Part shown: piece after piece, positions 35,297 to 41,945 of the stretch
Layout: each line of letters opens with the position of its first letter
Numbering within the stretch: position 1 is the stretch's first letter
Notes under the pieces: generated by a model
Database searches by the model: none
Told to the model about the DNA's origin: nothing
What the model saw: only the letters and a program-made list of their open reading frames with translations
Translations under genes and position numbers: made by a program
Assembly: GCA_029266655.1 (NCBI GenBank)
Contig: JAQSWL010000007.1
Coordinates: 1-45,075 of the forward strand
Source of the DNA: Candidatus Midichloriaceae bacterium
GTDB taxonomy: Bacteria; Pseudomonadota; Alphaproteobacteria; Rickettsiales; Midichloriaceae
Direction: 5' to 3'
DNA: 45,075 bases

Positions 35297-35759
35297 TCTC
35301 TATTATAAAATTGTCTAGTGCTCCTAGCTTAGAATATATTATATTGCCGCTTTTTCCAACAATTAAAGTAACTGGGATTCCCGTAGTACCCAGTTCCATA
35401 AAGAATCTATAGTTTTGAGCCACTGCCATTCTAGAATAAATATTTGGATCAAACGGAGTTGGTATGGCATTCTCATCATCCAAAATTTCTAATCCTACTA
35501 AATCTGCTTTATCTTTTAGAGCGGTTTTTGCAAGAAGCCTTTTATCTTTAACGCAGTATGAGCAATTAGGGCCAAAAATATGAATTATAGATTTCTTGTC
35601 AATTTTAAAAGGAGAGCCATTCTCATTTATAAGGAAGCTGAGATTCACTTTAGTCGCACGCAAATCCTGCCTGTATACAGCCTCACTTGAATCTAGCAGA
35701 GAGAAGAGCACTCCAGCTATTGCGAATACGAATACTATGATATTAAGATATCTGTTCAT
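35265..35759 (-). CDS. CcmG/DsbE-like membrane-anchored thioredoxin-fold protein
   Basis: A 164-residue protein with an N-terminal signal anchor (about 5-24) and a periplasmic thioredoxin fold. The redox motif is CSYC within HIFGPNCSYCVKDKRLLAK (about residues 71-74), and the cis-proline region reads GTTGIPVTLIVGKSGNIIY, matching the GVxGxPETFLI pattern of CcmG/DsbE, which reduces apocytochrome c for heme attachment. That role suits the presence of cytochrome c1 in the window, but the WCxxC environment differs from typical CcmG, so a general thiol reductase is possible. It overlaps lipB by 17 bases. Confidence 0.68.
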   Translation of the reverse strand: MNRYLNIIVFVFAIAGVLFSLLDSSEAVYRQDLRATKVNLSFLINENGSPFKIDKKSIIHIFGPNCSYCVKDKRLLAKTALKDKADLVGLEILDDENAIPTPFDPNIYSRMAVAQNYRFFMELGTTGIPVTLIVGKSGNIIYSKLGALDNFIIENEIIPIINAK

Positions 35760-36423
35760 TTAACAAATCCATTTCAACTTTAAAAATACTATAAAAATTA
35801 TCGAGCAGAATGCTATCAAATTCTTCTAAGGAAATATTAATACCTAATGACTTGAGCGAACACACCCCAAAATCCGCAAGTCCACACGGCACTATACCTT
35901 GGAAGTAGCTAAGATCTGGATTTATGTTTATCGCAATTCCATGATAGCTTACCCATTTATGAAGTTTTATGCCTATCGCCGCTATTTTTTGTTCTTGGCC
36001 TTTATGTTTTACCCAAATGCCAACACGGTTAGGCACCTTATATGCATCAACTGAAATTTTCGATAAGCTATCAATCACCCAATCTTCTAATTGATTTATG
36101 AATAATCTGATATCTGGCTTATCACCATGCAACTTTTTCAAATTAAACATTGTGTAGATAACGCGTTGCCCAGGCCCATGATACGTGTATTTCCCGCCTC
36201 TTGATACCTGGTGAACTGGAACACCTTTAGCATTTAAAAGCTCTTCTACCTTCGCACTTACACCTGCGGTGTAAACATGAGGATGCTCTAAAAACCATGC
36301 TTTGCCCAAAGAATTATCTTGGTGAATGCATTTTACAATCTCGGGCATTTTTTGTTCTGAACAGGTATATTCAACGGGTTCTTTACTTATATAAATTTCG
36401 CATTTATCAGACATGGGATCCAA
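35743..36423 (-). CDS. lipB: Octanoyltransferase LipB
   Basis: LipB transfers octanoyl from ACP to lipoyl domains, the first step of lipoate synthesis for pyruvate and 2-oxoglutarate dehydrogenases. The 226-residue protein shows the RGGKYTYHGPGQRVIYTMFNL substrate-binding block (about 75-95), AAIGIKLHKWVSYHG with the catalytic lysine, and IVPCGL with the catalytic cysteine (about 182). It overlaps era upstream and the ccmG-like gene downstream by 17 bases each. An in-frame ATG three codons in is an alternative start. Confidence 0.95.
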   Translation of the reverse strand: MDPMSDKCEIYISKEPVEYTCSEQKMPEIVKCIHQDNSLGKAWFLEHPHVYTAGVSAKVEELLNAKGVPVHQVSRGGKYTYHGPGQRVIYTMFNLKKLHGDKPDIRLFINQLEDWVIDSLSKISVDAYKVPNRVGIWVKHKGQEQKIAAIGIKLHKWVSYHGIAININPDLSYFQGIVPCGLADFGVCSLKSLGINISLEEFDSILLDNFYSIFKVEMDLLNEQIS

Positions 36424-37291
36424 AATCTCTCTCTATCCAATCTTCTCGAACTTTTATATATAAAAAAAGCCTGACTTTCTTATCAAGTAGTTTACCAATA
36501 TGGTAGCGCGCGCGCTTGCCAATTTCCTTAATTTTAATTCCACCTTTGCCTAGTGCAATTGCTTTTTGCGATTCTTTAACAACAAATAGGGCTTGATGTA
36601 TTGTAACAAGCTCACCCTCTTCTTCCCACATTTCGGTTTCCACTTTCAGTGAGTATGGAATTTCTTGGTGTAGCAGAATAAATGCCTGCTCCCTAGTAAT
36701 CTCTTCGCAGATATTACGGATTGATTGATCTGTAATTTCTCCATCTTCATAGTGCCAAGGGCCAGGTTGCGCATGAGATTTTAAAAAATCTTTTATGCGC
36801 TCTACATGCGATTCATTCATAGCAGAGATCGGGATAATCTCCTGAAAAATATTTTCATCACTTAGCTTCTGGATAAGTGGTAAGATCTCATCCTTAGTTA
36901 CTAAATCAGTTTTATTGATGATTGCAAAAAGTGGTTTTCGCGTACTTTTCACAAATGAAAGAATATCTTTATGCAAATCTGCTTTTAGCTTGTTTACATC
37001 AAACATTAGGCACACTATGTCCGCTTCCTCAAACGAGGTTTTAGCAGATTTTACAATCGCTTTCTCCAGCGTGCGTTTGGCATCAAATAACCCTGGGGTA
37101 TCTATGAAAATAATTTGTGTTTCGCCTTCTGTCACCACACCTTTTATATTGTGACGCGTGGTTTGCACTTTATGGGTCACAATAGAGACCTTCTCACCTA
37201 CCAACGCGTTGAGCAAGGTTGACTTTCCTGCATTAGGCTCACCTATTAATGCAACGGTTAAACTCTTTTGATTATTCACTTTCAATACCAT
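36407..37291 (-). CDS. era: GTPase Era
   Basis: Era is an essential GTPase that binds the 3' end of 16S rRNA during 30S assembly. The 294-residue protein has G1 GEPNAGKST (about 17-25), G2 around TTRHNIKG, G3 DTPGLF, G4 NKTD, and a C-terminal KH domain ending in IKVREDWIERD. It lies between rnc and lipB, overlapping rnc by 20 bases and lipB by 17. The lepB-rnc-era order is a classic conserved cluster in proteobacteria. Confidence 0.97.
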   Translation of the reverse strand: MVLKVNNQKSLTVALIGEPNAGKSTLLNALVGEKVSIVTHKVQTTRHNIKGVVTEGETQIIFIDTPGLFDAKRTLEKAIVKSAKTSFEEADIVCLMFDVNKLKADLHKDILSFVKSTRKPLFAIINKTDLVTKDEILPLIQKLSDENIFQEIIPISAMNESHVERIKDFLKSHAQPGPWHYEDGEITDQSIRNICEEITREQAFILLHQEIPYSLKVETEMWEEEGELVTIHQALFVVKESQKAIALGKGGIKIKEIGKRARYHIGKLLDKKVRLFLYIKVREDWIERDFGSHV

Positions 37292-37934
37292 TTAATTTAA
37301 TAAAATTTTGTGCAGCTTCTACTTCGGCTCTTTTTATGGAGCTACCAGATGCTATCGCTTCTTTATACCCTTCTAGCCCAATTGTTACTGTAAATAATTT
37401 GTTATGCGCTAGTCCAGTTTCACTCTGCAAAACATATTTGGGAATTCCTAATTTGTTTTTTTGCGACCATTCCTGAAGTAAAGATTTAGCATCTCTTCTA
37501 AACGCATAGTCTCGGTTGTTTATAAATGGCTGCCAGTAAGGTAAAAACAATTCTTTAGTAGTGCTGTAATCAGAATCTAGATAAACTGCAGCAATCAATG
37601 CCTCTAAGCAGTCTTCTAAATTCTTTTCATTAGTGCGGCCACCAGTTGCTTCTTCACCACGGTCTAGTATCATAGCAGCATCTAAGCCAATAGCTAAAGC
37701 GACTTGTGACAGCGTATGGGTGCGCGCTAAGTTAGATTGAATCTGCGAAAGCTTGCCTTCATTAAGATCTGGAAATTCAGCGTATAAAGTTTCCGCTAAT
37801 ATTAAATTCAATACATTATCCCCTAGGAATTCCAACTTTTGATAACTTGTATAAGCCTTATCTTTTGAAAGGCTTGGATGTGTAAGGGCCGTTTTAAGTA
37901 AAGATTCGTCTTTGAAAGTATATGCTAATTTCAT
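37272..37934 (-). CDS. rnc: Ribonuclease III
   Basis: RNase III cleaves double-stranded RNA in rRNA and mRNA processing. The 220-residue protein contains the signature LEFLGDNVLNLILAETLY (about 36-53) and the second acidic site EDCLEALIAAVYLD (about 106-119), giving the four catalytic carboxylates, followed by a C-terminal dsRNA-binding domain (about 150-218) with NKLFTVTIGLEG and KRAEVEAAQNFI. Its ATG overlaps the lepB stop by four bases and its end overlaps era by 20, so it is translated within the operon. Confidence 0.97.
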   Translation of the reverse strand: MKLAYTFKDESLLKTALTHPSLSKDKAYTSYQKLEFLGDNVLNLILAETLYAEFPDLNEGKLSQIQSNLARTHTLSQVALAIGLDAAMILDRGEEATGGRTNEKNLEDCLEALIAAVYLDSDYSTTKELFLPYWQPFINNRDYAFRRDAKSLLQEWSQKNKLGIPKYVLQSETGLAHNKLFTVTIGLEGYKEAIASGSSIKRAEVEAAQNFIKLNGIESE

Positions 37935-38680
37935 TTTATAAAGCTAAAAGCCCTGCCAGTATCTAAGTTTTTAAAAAATTGAATAGGTGAAAAGTCATAG
38001 GTAAATAACAAGTAATCTGCCCTGCCTACTAAACGGTCAAATGGCACATATCCCATATCATTTAAATAGCGACTATCAACAGAATGATTCCGGTTATCTC
38101 CCATGAAAAAAAACTGCCCTTCTGGGACTTTGTAAACTGAAGTTTCATCTGGGAATGAGTCTCTATCAACTCCATTTGCTTGAAGAATGCTATAGGATTT
38201 AATTCCTTCTATAGTTTCTATATACTCAGTTAGAGCACGCTCTTCGCCAAAATAGCCTACACGCTTGTACCCCCCTTTAAGTTCTCTAGGTATTTGCTGG
38301 TTGTTGATGTATAGAATTCCATGCTTAACCTGGATTTCATCGCCAGGAAGACCTATTAATCTTTTTATGTAAAAGGTCTCGGGATCCTTAACCCCTTTGA
38401 ACACTATAATATCTCCGCGAGTAGGCATTTTAGCAAAGATTCTGCCTTCAAATAAGGGAATACCAAAAGGAAAGGAATATCTGCTAAAGCCATATGCAAA
38501 CTTTGATGTAAAGAGATAATCACCAATTTGCAAGGTAGGGATCATCGACCCTGATGGAATGCGAAAAGGCTCAAACAAAAAAGTGCGAAAAATTATAGCA
38601 ATGATGATAGCCCAAAGCAGTGAGCGAAAAAATTCCTGCGCGCTAAATTCTTGGAATTTTTGTTTGATAATTGATAGCAC
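37931..38680 (-). CDS. lepB: Signal peptidase I
   Basis: LepB cleaves signal peptides of exported proteins at the inner membrane. The 249-residue protein has one N-terminal membrane helix (about 18-36), box B with PSGSM (catalytic Ser45), box D with FYIKRLIGLPGDE (catalytic Lys106), and box E GDNRNHSVDSR. A GTG start at 38680 is used, with AAGGG seven bases upstream. It is the promoter-proximal gene of the eight-gene operon ending in ruvA. TATTAT-like boxes exist upstream but none is well spaced with a -35 box. Confidence 0.96.
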   Translation of the reverse strand: MLSIIKQKFQEFSAQEFFRSLLWAIIIAIIFRTFLFEPFRIPSGSMIPTLQIGDYLFTSKFAYGFSRYSFPFGIPLFEGRIFAKMPTRGDIIVFKGVKDPETFYIKRLIGLPGDEIQVKHGILYINNQQIPRELKGGYKRVGYFGEERALTEYIETIEGIKSYSILQANGVDRDSFPDETSVYKVPEGQFFFMGDNRNHSVDSRYLNDMGYVPFDRLVGRADYLLFTYDFSPIQFFKNLDTGRAFSFIK

Positions 38681-38754
38681 TAAAGAACCCTTAAAGATTT
38701 TGTCATCCCATGATAATAGCTTGTGGGTGATTTATCAAGTTTTTAGAGATAGCA

Positions 38755-39050
38755 TTACCTTTCGGGAATGGTATTAGGAATAGAGTCAAATGAATACTCT
38801 AGTTTTAGTGCTGCAAAATAGTCATTTAGCATATCTTTTGGTATTATGCATTCAAATGGCCCTGGTAGAGATGTACTCCCTTTTAACCCTGGCAGCTCCA
38901 TATTTTTTGCGCCAAAGAATTCATGAAAATGGAGGTAGCGAGACAATTAGAAAAATATAGTGTTATGGTATTGTCATTTTTTTCAAAGCCTGCTGGTAAA
39001 ACCTCACTTGCTCCTAAAACGGTGAAAAAATTTTTGATTGGTTCTAACAT
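38755..39050 (-). pseudogene. Small gene split by an apparent frameshift
   Basis: An ATG at 39050 preceded by a strong AGGAGA site (five bases upstream) opens a frame reading MLEPIKNFFTVLGASEVLPA, continuing to a stop at 38883-38885 (55 residues). A second frame, open from 38946 to a stop at 38755 (containing MELPGLKGSTSLPGPFECII and ending IPNTIPER), overlaps it. Joining the frames near 38946 requires a single-base -1 shift and would give a protein of about 97 residues of unknown function. The good initiation site followed by a broken frame suggests a recent mutation, a sequencing error or, less likely, programmed slippage. Confidence 0.5.
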
Positions 39051-39142
39051 ATGTATCTCCTATTCTACTCTATTTTATATTAAAAATATGATAAGCTAAG
39101 TCCAGGAAATAATAAGATTTAATATAATTTTATAAATCAAGG

Positions 39143-39171
39143 TTTACTGTTTGCACTATAAAGTGTAAAAT
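39143..39171 (+). promoter_or_regulatory. Predicted promoter for recJ-gpsA
   Basis: TTTACT (39143-39148, four of six) and TAAAAT (39166-39171, five of six) are spaced by 17 bases, with a predicted start near 39178, about 19 bases before the recJ ATG. Confidence 0.55.
39150..39169. promoter_or_regulatory. Near-perfect palindrome overlapping the recJ promoter
   Basis: TTTGCACT-ATAA-AGTGTAAA is symmetrical at seven of eight arm positions. It covers the promoter spacer and part of the -10 box, where a bound dimer would block polymerase. No regulator gene is adjacent. Confidence 0.45.
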
Positions 39172-39196
39172 AGAGTTATATAAAAAAGTAAATGTT

Positions 39197-40999
39197 ATGT
39201 TGGCTTACCTAAATAAAGAAAACGGGAGCCAAAGTTTCGGTGATTCATTACGTGGTTTGTTGTGGCAAGTTGCAGAGGTTGATGAAAGAGCAGTTTTAAG
39301 TATTGTTCAGAAGTTAGGTGTTTCCGAAATTTTAGCTACCATCCTGTATAATAGAGATATAAAAACTGCAAGCGAGGCAGATTTATTCTTATCCCCTAAG
39401 CTTAAGTCTTATATGCCCAATCCTTTTGCGTTATTGGATATGGAGAAGGCTGCAAGCAGGATCGCAGATGCAATTATAAATAAAGAGAAAATTGCAGTCT
39501 TTGGCGATTATGATGTAGACGGAGCAACTTCTACCGCTTTGCTTAAGCGTTTTTTCAGAGATCTTGGCTTGGATGCAGAAATTTACATACCAAATCGGGT
39601 TCTAGAAGGCTATGGCCCAAGTGCAGAAGCCTTTCAGAAACTTAAAGATAATGGCAATACTTTAGTTATCACCGTGGATTGCGGCACCGTTTCTTTTGAA
39701 CCTATTGAGTATGCAAAGTCCATAGGCCTTGATATCATTATATTAGACCATCACCTAAGCCTAGATTCATTGCCGAATGCAAATGCAATAGTGAATCCAA
39801 ACCGCTTTGATGAGACTTTTGAGTACAAATATCTTGCGGCAGTCGGCGTGGCATTCTTCACAACAATTGCGGTTAGAAGCAAGCTTAGAGATGCAGGTTA
39901 TTTTGAAGGCAAAGAAGAACTAGATTTAATGAAATATTTGGATCTTGTAGCTTTAGGAACTGTTTGCGATGTTATGAATTTAAAAGGCATTAACCGCGCT
40001 TTTGTGGCGCAAGGTTTAAAGCTAATTAATAGCCGCAATAATATAGGCCTGGCTGTTTTAAGTGATGTTGCAAAGCTGGATTCTGCCGTTCAAAGTTACC
40101 ACCTAGGCTTTATACTTGGCCCTAGGATTAATGCTGGCGGTAGAGTTGGAGAAGGCTTACTTGGCTCACAGCTACTTTCTACAGAAGATCCTAATGAAGC
40201 ATTAGAAATATCGCTTAAATTAGAGCGCTTGAATGATGAGCGTAGATCAATAGAGGCGGTTACACTTGAAGAGGCAATTAATAAAATTGAATCTACCCGC
40301 CTGCATGACAAGCCTATTATCATGGTAAGTGGAGAAGGTTGGCATCAAGGCATTTTAGGGATTATCGCTAGTAGATTAAAAGAGAGGTATGGGAAACCAA
40401 GCGCAGTTGTATCTTTAGTAGATGGCGTGGGTAAAGGGTCCGCAAGGTCGATTACTGGCATAGACATGGGGACATTACTTGCGAATGCAAAAATCTCGGG
40501 TTTACTGCTGCAAGGTGGCGGGCATGCTATGGCTGGTGGCTTCTCGGTAGAACAGCTTAAGCTTGAGAAATTTTATGAAGTTATTTGTGAGCAATTAAAA
40601 GACACAGATGATGTAGTTGAGCGCGCTAAAAGAATTAAAATTGATGCTATTTTAAATCTATCAGCAATAAATGGGGCTTTAGTTAAAGCTGTGGGTGGCG
40701 CAGCGCCTTTTGGGTCGGGAAATCCGCAACCAAAATTCGCCATAAGCAACGTTGTAATAGTAGATGTGCGAATTGTTGGTAAAGCACATATAATGTTTAT
40801 AGTTGCCGATAAGAAAACAGATAGTAAAATAGCAAACACAGTTAAGTGTATTATGTTTAAAGCGCTTGAGACAGATATAGGAAACTTTTTACTTAAGGGT
40901 ATAGGTAAAACTGTGAGTGTAGTTGGCACTATCCAAGCCCATCATTTAGATGACTCTAGAGCTGACTTCATAGTTGAGGATGTTGCGGTAAATGCATAA
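39197..40999 (+). CDS. recJ: Single-stranded DNA exonuclease RecJ
   Basis: RecJ degrades single-stranded DNA 5' to 3' in recombination and mismatch/base-excision repair. The 600-residue protein has the DHH phosphoesterase motifs: GDYDVDGATSTALL (about 105-118), VDCGT, ILDHHLS (about 183-189), ALGTVCDVM, then the DHHA1 domain with GGGHAMAGGFSV and a C-terminal OB-like domain. GPRINAGGRVGEG, another RecJ hallmark, is at about 310-322. ATG at 39197 follows the predicted promoter. It overlaps gpsA by eight bases. Confidence 0.97.
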   Translation: MLAYLNKENGSQSFGDSLRGLLWQVAEVDERAVLSIVQKLGVSEILATILYNRDIKTASEADLFLSPKLKSYMPNPFALLDMEKAASRIADAIINKEKIAVFGDYDVDGATSTALLKRFFRDLGLDAEIYIPNRVLEGYGPSAEAFQKLKDNGNTLVITVDCGTVSFEPIEYAKSIGLDIIILDHHLSLDSLPNANAIVNPNRFDETFEYKYLAAVGVAFFTTIAVRSKLRDAGYFEGKEELDLMKYLDLVALGTVCDVMNLKGINRAFVAQGLKLINSRNNIGLAVLSDVAKLDSAVQSYHLGFILGPRINAGGRVGEGLLGSQLLSTEDPNEALEISLKLERLNDERRSIEAVTLEEAINKIESTRLHDKPIIMVSGEGWHQGILGIIASRLKERYGKPSAVVSLVDGVGKGSARSITGIDMGTLLANAKISGLLLQGGGHAMAGGFSVEQLKLEKFYEVICEQLKDTDDVVERAKRIKIDAILNLSAINGALVKAVGGAAPFGSGNPQPKFAISNVVIVDVRIVGKAHIMFIVADKKTDSKIANTVKCIMFKALETDIGNFLLKGIGKTVSVVGTIQAHHLDDSRADFIVEDVAVNA

Positions 41000-41945
41000 T
41001 GTAGCACAACAGCTAAGTTTCGGCATAATTGGGGCGGGAGCATGGGGCAGTGCCTTTGCCAAATTAGCAGCAATTAATGGGAACGAAGTTTTACTTTGGG
41101 ATAGAAGCTCTGAAGTTGTTGAAAAAATTAATTACGAGCAAAAATTTAAAGCAGTTAAGTCTTTAGAAGAATTAAAAAATTGCGAGGTTATAGTTATCGC
41201 ACTGCCTTTTCAGATAATTAGAAATTTTCTGGGCAGTAACCTGATGCACCCCCTACAAAATAAAACGTTTTTATTGCTTTCAAAAGGCATAGAAATTTCC
41301 ACCCACGCTCTTGGCCATCAGATTTTTTCTGACGCTAAAATTGCAAATAGTTTTGCTGTACTTTCTGGGCCAAATTTCGCCAGTGAGATCATAAATAGCT
41401 TGCCAGCTGCCGCCGTGGTGGCTAGCGAAAATGAGGATCTAACAATCGCGCTAAAAAATTCATTAATGTCCGGTACTATGAGGATATATAAGTCGTCTGA
41501 CGTAACCGGCGTTGAAGTATGTGGGGCAGTAAAAAATGTTATAGCAATTGCAGCAGGTATTGCAACGGGTGCCGCATATGGCGAAAATGCAAAATCCGCG
41601 CTAATTTGCAGAAGCTTAGTGGAAATAGAGAATTTAGTATGTGAACTTGGCGGTGCAAAAGAAACTGTATTTGGCTTATCTGGCATTGGAGATTTAGTGC
41701 TAACCTGTGGCTCTAGCACATCACGTAACTTTGCACTTGGCTTTGCAATTGGCAAGCAGGGGTATCTTGGTGATTTATTAAAAGACAATCCCAAAACTAT
41801 AGAAGGGGTCTCTACTGCAAAAGCAATAAAAGAGATAGCTACGGAAAGAAAAATTTCTATGCCTATTTGCGAAGAGGTTTACCAAATACTCTTTAACAAT
41901 AAAAAGGTTAGTGATTCACTAAAATCCTTGATGACCAGGGCTTGA
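40992..41945 (+). CDS. gpsA: Glycerol-3-phosphate dehydrogenase [NAD(P)+]
   Basis: GpsA reduces dihydroxyacetone phosphate to sn-glycerol-3-phosphate, the backbone for phospholipids. The 317-residue protein has the N-terminal Rossmann GAGAWGSAFA motif (about 14-23), LLSKGIE, the LSGPNFASEI segment, the catalytic-lysine region GAVKNVIAIAAGI, and FGLSGIGDLVLTC, all typical. The start overlaps recJ, and the 3' end overlaps the convergent ankyrin/TPR gene by 27 bases, which leaves no room for a terminator between them. Confidence 0.96.
   Translation: MHNVAQQLSFGIIGAGAWGSAFAKLAAINGNEVLLWDRSSEVVEKINYEQKFKAVKSLEELKNCEVIVIALPFQIIRNFLGSNLMHPLQNKTFLLLSKGIEISTHALGHQIFSDAKIANSFAVLSGPNFASEIINSLPAAAVVASENEDLTIALKNSLMSGTMRIYKSSDVTGVEVCGAVKNVIAIAAGIATGAAYGENAKSALICRSLVEIENLVCELGGAKETVFGLSGIGDLVLTCGSSTSRNFALGFAIGKQGYLGDLLKDNPKTIEGVSTAKAIKEIATERKISMPICEEVYQILFNNKKVSDSLKSLMTRA

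Noticed and set aside
41318-41794. 158-codon minus-strand frame inside gpsA
   Set aside because: Antisense shadow of a conserved enzyme; no start signal.
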